Assembly (NCBI GenBank): GCA_022799755.1
Contig: JAAWOU010000027.1
Span: 1-44,607 of the forward strand
Length of the DNA: 44,607 bases
Direction of reading: 5' to 3'
Origin: Lachnospiraceae bacterium
Lineage (GTDB): Bacteria; Bacillota; Clostridia; Lachnospirales; Lachnospiraceae
Shown here: one piece after another, positions 32,910 to 41,325 of the stretch
Numbering within the stretch: the stretch's first letter is position 1
Layout of the letters: each line of letters starts with the position of its first letter
Notes under the pieces: generated by a model
What the model was told of the DNA's origin: nothing
Database searches by the model: none
Seen by the model: only the letters and a program-made list of their open reading frames with translations
Position numbers and translations under genes: made by a program

Positions 32910-33725
32910 ATGAAATTATGTTTTGATGCATATGGACAGGTATACCTGGAAGCTAAGGAGGCAAATGGCGAGCCGGACTATTGGAAGTCGAAACTGGCTT
33001 TCGGCGTTTCAGAGGCTCAAAAGCAAGGGGAGCGGAAGAAAGAGAAGATCTGGGAGATAAAACCATGGGGCCAACGGGTAAAAGCGGATTTGGCCAGACA
33101 GCGCATTTATTTTCCCGAAAATGCTTCCAGCCAGGAATTATGCTATGCATTGCGGGTCATGATTGATACGATACAGCTTTTGGAAAAAAGACTGCCCTTT
33201 CATGCCGCCGGAATCGGGTACCGGAATCACTGCGCGCTGATATTTGCGGATTCCGGTCAGGGAAAATCCTATTTGGCCCATTTGCTATGCGGTTCGGATC
33301 AGCATTGCCGCATCATAGGGGATGATCACATTTACCTGCTTCCCGGAAGGATACAGGGGAATAGGATGTGCCGGCTGCGCGATGAAAAAGGCATCACTGC
33401 GGAATACATAAAAAATGAGGGGGTATCCATTGCGGAAAATATCGTTGGCATTTGTTTTTCTAAGGCGGAGGAGAACGCGGCCTATGAAATACCTCATTCG
33501 CAGTGGTATGAATGGCTTGCGCATTCCGATGCTTTGAAGTACGCCGGCTCACCCTTTCGGATGCAGGGACGTGAGTATCGTGCAGGCGAACTGTTTGGAT
33601 GCGATATAGAGGAGTTATACCAAAGCACCCTGAAAGACGGAGCGGTTCAAAAACTGTTCCTGGTAAAAGGCACGCATGATTATGCTGCTGATTCTATACG
33701 AAAGTATATGCAGGATACATTTTAG
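32910..33725 (+). CDS. HprK-like P-loop protein
   Basis: 271-aa protein resembling the HPr kinase/phosphorylase-type ATPases found beside radical SAM and peptide-modification genes. The P-loop is ADSGQGKS (113-120), followed by an IIGDDHIYLLPGRI stretch as in HprK-like proteins. The N-terminal ~95 residues are unassigned. It starts at 32910, 7 nt after GGGGAG; an ATG at 32904 overlapping the previous stop is possible. In HprK the loop phosphorylates a serine. Here the substrate may be a small molecule or protein from the same operon. The permease begins 9 bp later. Confidence 0.72.
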   Translation: MKLCFDAYGQVYLEAKEANGEPDYWKSKLAFGVSEAQKQGERKKEKIWEIKPWGQRVKADLARQRIYFPENASSQELCYALRVMIDTIQLLEKRLPFHAAGIGYRNHCALIFADSGQGKSYLAHLLCGSDQHCRIIGDDHIYLLPGRIQGNRMCRLRDEKGITAEYIKNEGVSIAENIVGICFSKAEENAAYEIPHSQWYEWLAHSDALKYAGSPFRMQGREYRAGELFGCDIEELYQSTLKDGAVQKLFLVKGTHDYAADSIRKYMQDTF

Positions 33726-33734
33726 GAGGGAAAT

Positions 33735-35024
33735 ATGATTGGGATGATGGGGTTATGCGCCGCATTGGCTGTATTTGTCATTTTGTCTTTTAAAAGATGC
33801 AATCTTGCGCTGTCCGCAATAGCGGCCGGATTGGTGCTGATGATTTCCAATGGCATGGATATTCTTTCAGGGCTGACGGACACTTTTTCTTCCGGCTTTG
33901 GCTCTTTCGCGTCCGGCTGGTGGCTTATGTTTGCCCTGGGGGCAGTATTTGGGGCAGTGATGAAAGAAAGCGGCCTGTCCCGGGACATTGCAGAGATTTT
34001 GTCCGCGAAGCTCCATGGGAATGCCGTATTCATTATTTTACTGATTTCACTCATCATGTCCTATGGGGGAATCGGCACATTTATCATTGCCTTTACCATA
34101 TACCCCATTGCGGTTGAGATGTTTCGGCGTGAAAGGATAAGAGAAACGCTGCTTCCTGCAGTCATGCTGTTCTGCCCGACTACCCTGGGAATGACAATGC
34201 TGCCGGGAACGCCGTCCGTGCAGAATATGATTCCGGCCAAATACCTGGGAACCGATATTTACGCGGCGCCGGGACTGGGAATTGCGGCCTCGGCGATTAC
34301 ATTTGCTTTGGGAAGCGTATACCTGGCAAACCGGGTGAAGAAAAATAAGATATCCGGCGAAGCGGAAGACAGAAGTATCCGGGAATCTCAATATACAGCT
34401 TCCCGCTGGCTGTCAATACTACCCTGTGTTATTCTGTGGGCCGTCACGTTTGTACTGATCAGAGCCGGGCTGGACAGTCAGATTGCGGTTGAGATTTCCA
34501 TGTGCATTGCGATTGTGGTATGTATCATTGTGGGAAAGAGAGATTACAATGTGATGGATGTAGTTAATCAGGGATTTGCAAACGGCCTGGAGACAGTGGC
34601 GATGACTTCGTGCGTCATGGGCTTCGGCGCACTGGTAAAAGCCTCGCCGTCTTTTTCAAATCTTGCGGACAGTATAATGGGCGGTGCGGGAAACACCATA
34701 GCTGCCGATATCATTGTCATCAATTTGATAGCAGCCATTACAGGATCGTCCACCAGCGGACTGCAGTTATTCTTTGAAACATTTTTTGAAAGACTGTCAC
34801 AGACTTATCTGTCGAATCAACAGTATCACAGAATAATCGCCATCGCTTCGGGAGGACTGGATTCCATGCCCTATGCTACCGGGGTTGTGGTGGCAAATAA
34901 ACTTGCAAAGACAGATTTAAAGCAGACCTATGTTCACATATTTATAACATGCGCGGTGATACCGCTGATCTCGCTGGCGCTGATTTTGTCTGGGGAGTAT
35001 CTGCTCAGGATTGTTATGGGATAA
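33735..35024 (+). CDS. GntP-like permease
   Basis: 429-aa integral membrane protein with about 11-12 hydrophobic spans, similar to the GntP family of gluconate/hydroxy-acid proton symporters. Features are GAVFGAVMKESGLSRDIAE in the first half, the PTTLGMTMLPGTPSVQNMIP loop (quoted in part) and the late ASGGLDSMPYATGVVV. AGGAGGGAAAT precedes the ATG. As the last gene of the biosynthesis-like operon it may import a precursor or export the product; the family fold usually imports sugar acids. No clear terminator follows. Confidence 0.85.
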   Translation: MIGMMGLCAALAVFVILSFKRCNLALSAIAAGLVLMISNGMDILSGLTDTFSSGFGSFASGWWLMFALGAVFGAVMKESGLSRDIAEILSAKLHGNAVFIILLISLIMSYGGIGTFIIAFTIYPIAVEMFRRERIRETLLPAVMLFCPTTLGMTMLPGTPSVQNMIPAKYLGTDIYAAPGLGIAASAITFALGSVYLANRVKKNKISGEAEDRSIRESQYTASRWLSILPCVILWAVTFVLIRAGLDSQIAVEISMCIAIVVCIIVGKRDYNVMDVVNQGFANGLETVAMTSCVMGFGALVKASPSFSNLADSIMGGAGNTIAADIIVINLIAAITGSSTSGLQLFFETFFERLSQTYLSNQQYHRIIAIASGGLDSMPYATGVVVANKLAKTDLKQTYVHIFITCAVIPLISLALILSGEYLLRIVMG

Positions 35025-35151
35025 ACAGCGGCAGACATAGGCCTGTTCGCTGCTGGCAAAAGGCGTTCCAAGGCCGTGACGGAGAAAGCCGGAAGAATGC
35101 AAAGCCAGATAAAGAAAATGAGAGAAAATCATAGAAAATGAAAGAAAAGGC

Positions 35152-35178
35152 TTGACTTTTTTCCTGGGGGGGTAAAAT
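35152..35178 (+). promoter_or_regulatory. Possible promoter of the sortase-substrate gene
   Basis: TTGACT (35152-35157) and TAAAAT (35173-35178). The 15-nt spacer is short, so this is a weak call. The rest of 35025-35151 is A-rich and holds no gene. Confidence 0.35.
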
Positions 35179-35236
35179 GGATAGTTGTCAGGACATATAT
35201 TCCAGAACTATATTTCATCCCAGGAGGAAAAGAAAA

Positions 35237-36172
35237 ATGAAGAAACGTGTACTTTTAGCCTTGACAATGGCTATGGCTACTGCCGCGATGTTCATTTCTC
35301 CGGCCCTGTCCGATGCAGCGGGGCTGCCTGTCATGGTAGTATCGGCCACCAGCAACAACACGCAGAGTGGTAATAATACCACGAAGCCGTCCACACCCGG
35401 CGGCGATACCACCACAAAGCCGTCCACACCCGGCGGCGACACCACCACAAAGCCGTCCACACCCGGCGGCGACACCACCACGAAACCCACACAGAGCGGC
35501 AACAATACCCAGAGACCCTCTCAGCCCTCAACACCGGGACAGAGCGTGACGAACGTACCTACGTCTTCAGGGACAGTGGTAGAGAGCACGGTTGCAGTGG
35601 ACAACAGATTCTTCGGCGTGGCCACGGCAGTTACCACTCCGGCAGGAGAGCTGGCAGCGGCAGCGGGACTCAGAGACGGAGAGGCATTGATTCCGGAGTT
35701 TACGCTTTCCACCGGTGAGGAAGCCAAACAGGCGCTTACCAACGCGGCGATCTCAAGAGGCGCAAAAATGGCGTATGCTTTCGAACTGAATATGAACCTG
35801 ACGGGAAGACCCGGCGTGGACAAGGTGACACGGCTGTCTTCTCCCGTTACCTTTGTGATGGCGGCACCTGCGGACATCGACGGCAATACATATGATTTCG
35901 CGATTCTGCGCGCTCATGACGGTGTGATCAGCGTTCTGCCGGATCTGGACAATGATCCTGCCACCATTACGTTTGCTACGGACAGATTCTCTGCCTATGC
36001 GGTTATCTATGGAGAGAAAGGCACGTTCAAAACCCTTGCACAGAATTCCGCTAAGGATTCCGTTCCCAAGACCGGCGATGAGCTGCCTGTTGCAGTGCCT
36101 GTGACGGTGACTGTCTGCCTGGCGGCAGCAGCCATGACAGCCCTTGCCCTGAATAAGAGGAAGAGAGCATAA
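35237..36172 (+). CDS. Cell-wall-anchored surface protein (VPKTG sortase substrate)
   Basis: 311-aa secreted protein. It has an N-terminal signal peptide (MKKRVLLALTMAMATAAMF, quoted in part), then a Thr/Pro/Gly linker with three 11-residue STPGGDTTTKP repeats. A folded domain of about 160 residues follows. The C-terminal sorting signal is VPKTGDE, then a hydrophobic span and NKRKRA. VPKTG departs from LPXTG but resembles the (S/P)PXTG motifs used by clostridial class B sortases such as that of C. difficile; a sortase B gene lies 1.6 kb downstream. GGAGGAAAAGAAAA precedes the ATG. The folded domain has no family I recognise. A strong terminator follows. Confidence 0.82.
   Translation: MKKRVLLALTMAMATAAMFISPALSDAAGLPVMVVSATSNNTQSGNNTTKPSTPGGDTTTKPSTPGGDTTTKPSTPGGDTTTKPTQSGNNTQRPSQPSTPGQSVTNVPTSSGTVVESTVAVDNRFFGVATAVTTPAGELAAAAGLRDGEALIPEFTLSTGEEAKQALTNAAISRGAKMAYAFELNMNLTGRPGVDKVTRLSSPVTFVMAAPADIDGNTYDFAILRAHDGVISVLPDLDNDPATITFATDRFSAYAVIYGEKGTFKTLAQNSAKDSVPKTGDELPVAVPVTVTVCLAAAAMTALALNKRKRA
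35378..35490. repeat. 33-bp tandem repeat inside the surface-protein gene
   Basis: Three 33-bp units (35378, 35411, 35444) and a partial fourth from 35477, each coding TKPSTPGGDTT. The copies are nearly identical, so copy number could change by slippage without breaking the frame. Confidence 0.85.
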
Positions 36173-36195
36173 TCTGCGGCATGACAGAAAGTGTG

Positions 36196-36232
36196 AAAGG
36201 AGGAGGAAAGTCATCTTTCCCCCTCCTTTTTT
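36196..36232 (+). terminator. Terminator after the surface-protein gene
   Basis: AAAGGAGGAGGAAAG (36196-36210), loop TCAT, and CTTTCCCCCTCCTTT followed by T's to 36232. One mismatch in a 15-bp stem and a T run make this a strong intrinsic terminator. Confidence 0.85.
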
Positions 36233-36269
36233 ACGGCAGAAAAAAGTCTGCCCCAGGAGGATGAACCAG

Positions 36270-37841
36270 ATGGAGAAGAAGTACCGGGAATTTCAGAAAA
36301 CGGTTGCGGCGGCCTATTTGCTGTTGATATTCGGAGCGCTGCCGCTGTATATGAGAGATGGCTTCTATCTGCTTGCGGATGCGAAGTATCTCTTTTTCAG
36401 AAGCGTATCTTTGATCTTTCTGACACTTTGGCTGTTTGCCGGCGCGGCATTTCAGGGCGTTCGCCTGCTGCGGCATCAGGGATCCACGGGATTTCGATGC
36501 ACGGCTACAGACGGTTTCGCCCTTGGCTTTGCCCTGTTTACCATTCTGTCTTATCTCTTTAGCAGCTATAAGGACACAGGGTTTGCGGGATATTACGGCT
36601 GGTACATGGGGCTTGTGACCCAGCTGTGTCTGGTGGGCGGGTATTTCTGTGTGAGCAGATGGTACCGGAGAGAGAGAATCATCTCCGCCATTGTCTGGAT
36701 ATCCATATTTTCGGTGTGCCTGCTGGGGGTTTTAAACAGGCAGGGACACGATCCCCTGGGCACATTTCGGGATATGGACTGGTGGGACTGGAACCGGAGG
36801 AATCTGCTCTCCACCATAGGGAATATCAATTGGTACTGCAGTTACCTGGCGGTGGCGCTTCCGCTTCTGCTGTACTGCTTCTGGGCAGGGGAGGGGTGGA
36901 GGCGCATCCCGGCGGGTATGGGCGCCTTTGTGGGAATCGGCGCCATGTTTTTACAGGGAAGTGCCAGCGGATATGCGGCGCTCTTTGCGATGTATGCGGT
37001 TCTGCTGTTTGCCTCTCTGAAAGACCGGAACCGGTTTCTGCGGTTCCTGGAGACAGGGCTGCTGGCACCTCTGTTTTGCTTTGTGACATGGCTGATACAG
37101 ATGGACCTGATTCTTCCCTTTGACATGGAGGCGGCGGTTGGCAGAATCTTTACGCCCCTGTGGGGGATCCCGCTGGGAATACTGGCAGCGGCAATTGCGG
37201 TGCTCAGGGTGGTATACAGACGAAGCGACAGGGATGGCCTGGCAGACGGCAGGGCGCTGAGAGCGGCTTTGGCGGCCGCGGCGGTATGCGCCGTGGCCTG
37301 CGTACTGATCTTCCTGGGCTGTCGGATATCGGACAGGGTCTGGGGTTTTTTCGGAAACCCTGCCTTTCTGCGCCCTGACGGGACCTGGGGGAGCGGCCGG
37401 GGGGCGCTCTGGAGCGCCGTGTGGAGCGGATTCTGGCGAAGCGGCTTTGTGACAAAGCTTTACGGAGCGGGGCCGGATTGCTTCGCACGCTATTTCTATG
37501 AGGTAGAGGCGCTGAATTTAGAGACGATAGGACAGTGGGAAGATGCCATATACGCAAACGCCCACAACGAATGGCTGAACATGCTGGTAAATCAGGGGAT
37601 TCTCGGGGCGGCCGCTTACCTGGGCTTTTTCCTTTCGGCATTTGGCAGATTTTGGAAGAGGCGGGAAGAGAACCGGAGAATGACGGCCGGAATGATGGCA
37701 GCAGGGGCATATCTGGCCAATCAGTTTTTCAGCTTTGGCCAGGTGGTATCCACGCCGCTTATCTTTCTGGTGATTGCGGTGTGTGAGAATGAGTGCCGGA
37801 TGACAGAGGCCGGAAAGGGGAATAAAGATGGAAGAAAATAA
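36270..37841 (+). CDS. O-antigen-ligase-like membrane protein
   Basis: 523-aa protein with about 10-12 transmembrane segments and a long extracytoplasmic loop late in the sequence (from NPAFLRPDGTWGSGRGALWS), including AHNEWLNMLVNQGILGA, the conserved region of the Wzy/O-antigen ligase (Wzy_C) family. In Gram-positives such proteins polymerise or transfer surface glycans. The ATG at 36270 has AGGAGG at 9-nt spacing; an ATG at 36261 abuts that site and is unlikely. Sortase B overlaps its end by 14 bp. A role in glycan attachment next to sortase is plausible but not shown. Confidence 0.78.
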   Translation: MEKKYREFQKTVAAAYLLLIFGALPLYMRDGFYLLADAKYLFFRSVSLIFLTLWLFAGAAFQGVRLLRHQGSTGFRCTATDGFALGFALFTILSYLFSSYKDTGFAGYYGWYMGLVTQLCLVGGYFCVSRWYRRERIISAIVWISIFSVCLLGVLNRQGHDPLGTFRDMDWWDWNRRNLLSTIGNINWYCSYLAVALPLLLYCFWAGEGWRRIPAGMGAFVGIGAMFLQGSASGYAALFAMYAVLLFASLKDRNRFLRFLETGLLAPLFCFVTWLIQMDLILPFDMEAAVGRIFTPLWGIPLGILAAAIAVLRVVYRRSDRDGLADGRALRAALAAAAVCAVACVLIFLGCRISDRVWGFFGNPAFLRPDGTWGSGRGALWSAVWSGFWRSGFVTKLYGAGPDCFARYFYEVEALNLETIGQWEDAIYANAHNEWLNMLVNQGILGAAAYLGFFLSAFGRFWKRREENRRMTAGMMAAGAYLANQFFSFGQVVSTPLIFLVIAVCENECRMTEAGKGNKDGRK

Positions 37842-38688
37842 AGAAAAGATACGCATAGACAAATGGAAAATCGTGGCCGTGGTCTGCGGGGCCGTGGCGG
37901 TGATAGCGGCCCTTGGGCTGATTTTCCTGCTGGGGGACTTCTTTGGGGAGGAGAGAGAATCCGAGAGCAAGATGGAGGAACTGAGAGTGGATCTGGAATC
38001 GGAGAGCCGGGAGGACGCACAGGGGGAGTCGGAGACTTTGCCCGGCTCGTCTGAGGAGAGCGGGCAGAAGCCCCTGGAGAAGAATCCCTACGGGGAGCTG
38101 TTTGCCCAGAACGAGGACATGGCGTTCTGGCTGGTGGTGGAGGGGACGGCCATCGACTATCCTGCCATGCAGACTCCGGAGGATGAGAATTATTATCTGG
38201 AACGGGATTTTCACGGAAACGAGGACAAGGCCGGCTGCCTGATCCTGGATACGGACAGCCAGGTTGACGGGGAAAGCCCTACCACCAATCTCATCATCCA
38301 CGGCCATAACATGAAAGCGGGGACCATGTTCGGCGGCCTGATGCAGTACGAGGACGAAGAATACGCAAAAGAGCACAAATATATGGAAATCCACACAAAG
38401 ACAGAGAAACGGGAATATGAAGTGATATCTGTCTTCTACAGTCAGGTGTATTATCCTACGGATCTGGTGTTTAAGTATTACAATTTCTTCCAGGCGGAGG
38501 ACGAGCTGGAATTTAATTATTTTTATGACAATATCAAGGAGCTCTCTCTCTACGACACGGGAGTGACGGCAGAGCTGGGAGACCATTTCCTGACCTTGTC
38601 CACCTGTGCCTACCATGTGGAGGACGGCCGGTTTGTGGTGGTGGCAAAGGAGATCGGCAGAGAGGAAAGATATGAATCTCCCGATTAG
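37828..38688 (+). CDS. srtB: Class B sortase
   Basis: 286-aa membrane-anchored transpeptidase. A cytoplasmic basic tail is followed by one transmembrane span (residues 14-36), an acidic linker (40-80) and the sortase fold. Catalytic residues: His160 in IIHGHNM, Cys260 in TLSTC and Arg268 in EDGRFVV. The long region between His and Cys with an extra helix fits class B. It is expected to anchor proteins such as the VPKTG protein upstream to peptidoglycan. It overlaps the O-antigen-ligase-like gene by 14 bp. Confidence 0.88.
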   Translation: MEENKEKIRIDKWKIVAVVCGAVAVIAALGLIFLLGDFFGEERESESKMEELRVDLESESREDAQGESETLPGSSEESGQKPLEKNPYGELFAQNEDMAFWLVVEGTAIDYPAMQTPEDENYYLERDFHGNEDKAGCLILDTDSQVDGESPTTNLIIHGHNMKAGTMFGGLMQYEDEEYAKEHKYMEIHTKTEKREYEVISVFYSQVYYPTDLVFKYYNFFQAEDELEFNYFYDNIKELSLYDTGVTAELGDHFLTLSTCAYHVEDGRFVVVAKEIGREERYESPD

Positions 38689-38808
38689 ACTTGATTTATT
38701 CCCCGAGACGTATTATCATCTTCTAAAGCGATTCATTTTCCGCCGGCGCCCCAGGCCGGCGTGACGGGAAGTGAGCGGGCCGAGAAATGAAAGACGGAGG
38801 AATGAACC

Positions 38809-39645
38809 ATGCAGTTAGGAATCAGATTACATGATACCACAAAGCTTCCTTTCGAGGAGCGCATTGCGGACGTGCACAGGCTGGGCTTTGCCTGCGGTCA
38901 TCTGGCGCTGTCGAAAGTGATCGATGAGTTTCCCACTACGGACGAGGCGCTGACACCGGGGCTTGCCATGTATATAAAGAACGTGTTCGCAAAAAATCAG
39001 GTGGATATTGCCGTGCTCGGCTGCTATCTGAATCTGGCGCACCCCGATAAAGCGCAGCTGGCAGAGATCACGAGGCGGTATCTGGCCCATATCCGATTTG
39101 CCTCATGGCTGGGCTGCGGCGTGGTGGGCACGGAGACGGGGGCGCCCAATGAGACATACAGCTATACGCCGGAATGTCATACAAAGGAGGCGCTGAAGGT
39201 CTTTACGGAGAATTTAAGGCCCATAGTGGCCTACGCGGAGAAGATGGGCGTTGTCATAGGCATAGAGCCGGTGTACCGCCACATCGTAAGCAACCCGAAG
39301 CGGGCCAGACAGGTGTTGGACGAGATCGCCTCACCCAATCTGCAGATCATATTCGATCCGGTGAATCTCCTGGACGCGGAGAATTACGGGCAGAGGGACG
39401 ACATCATCCGGGAGGCCATTGAACTGCTGGGGCCCGACGTGGCAGTGGTGCATCTGAAAGACTGCGCCATGCGGGACGGACAGCTCTTGTCCATGGGATG
39501 CGGCCAGGGGGAAATGGACTACGGGCCTATCCTGAAGTTCATGAAAGAGCATAAGCCGTTTATCCACGCCACGTTGGAGGATACAAAACCGGAGAATAAC
39601 CAGAGGGCAAAGCATTACATTACCAGAATGTACGGGGAAGCGTAG
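38809..39645 (+). CDS. Sugar phosphate isomerase/epimerase-like TIM-barrel protein
   Basis: 278-aa protein of the xylose-isomerase-like TIM-barrel (AP endonuclease 2) superfamily. Likely metal ligands are Glu in GIEPVYRH, Asp in [10 protein letters not shown], His in VVHLKD and Glu in HATLED. Family members isomerise or epimerise keto sugars and inositol derivatives; the substrate here is open. It stands alone, with GGAGGAATGAACC before the ATG. The 120 bp before it hold a GC-rich hairpin (CGCCGGC/GCCGGCG) but no T run. Confidence 0.8.
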   Translation: MQLGIRLHDTTKLPFEERIADVHRLGFACGHLALSKVIDEFPTTDEALTPGLAMYIKNVFAKNQVDIAVLGCYLNLAHPDKAQLAEITRRYLAHIRFASWLGCGVVGTETGAPNETYSYTPECHTKEALKVFTENLRPIVAYAEKMGVVIGIEPVYRHIVSNPKRARQVLDEIASPNLQIIFDPVNLLDAENYGQRDDIIREAIELLGPDVAVVHLKDCAMRDGQLLSMGCGQGEMDYGPILKFMKEHKPFIHATLEDTKPENNQRAKHYITRMYGEA

Positions 39646-39650
39646 GAAGA

Positions 39651-39707
39651 GCGGCTGCTATCTGCAGGCGCAGGTTTTCGGGCTGCCGGCCGGCAGATAG
39701 CAGCCGC
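39651..39707 (+). terminator. Inverted repeat after the isomerase gene
   Basis: GCGGCTGCTATCTGC (39651-39665) and GCAGATAGCAGCCGC (39693-39707), a perfect 15-bp stem with a 27-nt loop. No T run follows, so it may be a weak terminator or an RNA-stabilising hairpin. Confidence 0.45.
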
Positions 39708-39734
39708 GGCGTGCGGGCCAGAAACGGGGGGAAC

Positions 39735-41300
39735 ATGTATACGGACGGTAAGATCTACATAGGACTTGCAGGAGAGAAACGGGTCACAATGCAGTTGGAT
39801 ATGGCGAACAGACACGGCCTCATCGCCGGTGCCAGCGGCACGGGAAAGACCATCACCATGAAAGTCATGGCGGAATCCTTTTCCGATGCGGGAGTGCCGG
39901 TGTTTCTCTGCGATGTGAAAGGGGACGTGTCCGGGCTGGCCATGCCTGGGGCTTCCTCGGAGAGCATGGAGAAGCGCATTGATCAATTCGGTATCCGGGA
40001 CAGCTTCCGATATCAGGGGTACCCGGTATGCTTCTGGGATATCTATCAGGAGAAAGGGCATCCTGTGCGGGCCACGGTGTCCGACATGGGGCCTGAGCTG
40101 CTCTCGGGCATTCTGGGGCTGACCCCTGCCCAGGAGGGCGTGCTGAACATTCTGTTTCGGATCGCGGACGACAAGGGGCTGCTGCTCATTGACCTGAAAG
40201 ACCTGCGGGCCGTGCTGAACTATGTGTCGGAACACCGGGCGGAGTATGCCGCGGTTTACGGAAATATATCCGCCCAGTCCGTGGGAGGGATTCTGCGGGC
40301 GCTGCTGCCGCTGGAGAACCAGGGCGGAGACCTGTTCTTCGGGGAACCGGATCTGGACATTCTGGACTGGATGCGCACGGATGCCGGGGGAAAGGGCATG
40401 GTGAATATCCTGCACAGCGTAAAGCTGGTGCAGAATCCCATTCTCTACGCAAGTTTCCTGCTGTGGATGATGGCGGAGCTGTTTGAGCGGCTGCCGGAGG
40501 CGGGAGATTTGGAGAAACCTAAGCTGGTATTTTTCTTCGACGAAGCCCATATGCTGTTTTCCGACGCGCCTAAGACTTTGTTGGGCAGGATTGAGCAGAT
40601 GGTGAAGCTGATACGCTCCAAGGGCGTGGGAATCTACTTTGTGACCCAGAATCCAGGGGACATACCCGACAGCGTGCTGGCTCAGCTCAGCAACCGGGTA
40701 CAGCATGCCCTGCGGGCCTACACGCAGGGAGAGCAGAAAGCGGTGCGCGCTGCCGCGCAGTCTTTCAGGGCGAATCCGGCCTTTCGGACCGAGGACGTGA
40801 TCATGGAGCTGGGTGTGGGGCAGGCCCTGACCTCTTTCCTGGACGAGAAAGGCGTGCCCGGTATGGCGGAGCATACGGCCATAATCTGTCCTCAGAGCTT
40901 CATGGGACCTGCGGCGGACAGCGCAAGAGCCGCTTCCATGGCGGCGGACCGGATGGAGAAATACGACAGGTATGTAGACAACGAGTCCGCCTACGAGATT
41001 CTGGAGGAGCAGGAGAAACTGGAGGAGGAGCAGGAGAAGCTGGGGGCAGAGCGGGCCAAGCTGGAAAAAGAGCGGGCCGAGTTCGAGAAGCAGAAAGCCA
41101 AAGCGGAAGAGGCGGCCCGGAAGAAGAAAGAAAAGGAAGAGGAAGCAGCCGCAAGGAAACGGGAAAAAGAGGAGGAGGCCAGGGAGCGCAAGCGGGAGCG
41201 GGCGGCAGAACGCCGCAAGAACCAGATTGAGCGCACTCTGATCAGTACCGGCGCACAGGTGCTAAAGAGAGGCCTGTTCAACACCCTGTTCAAGAAGTAA
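39735..41300 (+). CDS. HerA-like ATPase (DUF853/YjgR type)
   Basis: 521-aa FtsK/HerA-superfamily ATPase of the DUF853 group. Walker A GASGTGKT (32-39); Walker B FFFDEAH with Asp269/Glu270; a sensor region [12 protein letters not shown]. The last ~110 residues are a charged coiled coil ([20 protein letters not shown]). Members are widespread housekeeping-type proteins of unknown role, probably DNA or protein translocases. GGGGGGAAC precedes the ATG at 39735; a GTG at 39711 lacks a site. There is no nuclease (NurA-like) partner beside it, so it is not an obvious defence gene. Confidence 0.85.
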   Translation: MYTDGKIYIGLAGEKRVTMQLDMANRHGLIAGASGTGKTITMKVMAESFSDAGVPVFLCDVKGDVSGLAMPGASSESMEKRIDQFGIRDSFRYQGYPVCFWDIYQEKGHPVRATVSDMGPELLSGILGLTPAQEGVLNILFRIADDKGLLLIDLKDLRAVLNYVSEHRAEYAAVYGNISAQSVGGILRALLPLENQGGDLFFGEPDLDILDWMRTDAGGKGMVNILHSVKLVQNPILYASFLLWMMAELFERLPEAGDLEKPKLVFFFDEAHMLFSDAPKTLLGRIEQMVKLIRSKGVGIYFVTQNPGDIPDSVLAQLSNRVQHALRAYTQGEQKAVRAAAQSFRANPAFRTEDVIMELGVGQALTSFLDEKGVPGMAEHTAIICPQSFMGPAADSARAASMAADRMEKYDRYVDNESAYEILEEQEKLEEEQEKLGAERAKLEKERAEFEKQKAKAEEAARKKKEKEEEAAARKREKEEEARERKRERAAERRKNQIERTLISTGAQVLKRGLFNTLFKK

Positions 41301-41325
41301 AAGGGGATGCGGCAAAAGTACGGTT

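Noticed and set aside
35378..35490. Regular 33-bp repeats considered as a CRISPR array
   Set aside because: Units are directly adjacent with no spacers and encode an 11-residue linker in frame with a surface protein; no cas genes nearby.
38741..38761. CGCCGGC/GCCGGCG hairpin after sortase B
   Set aside because: Short stem with no T run on either strand; not enough to call a terminator.
39615..40874. 419-codon open frame on the minus strand
   Set aside because: It lies wholly opposite the HerA-like gene, which has clear ATPase motifs and a ribosome site. The antisense frame is His/Gln/Arg-rich without domains, a usual shadow in GC-rich coding sequence.
39735..41300. HerA-like ATPase considered as part of a defence system
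   Set aside because: It belongs to the common DUF853/YjgR group, lies 4.7 kb beyond the island, has no shared promoter box and no nuclease partner.
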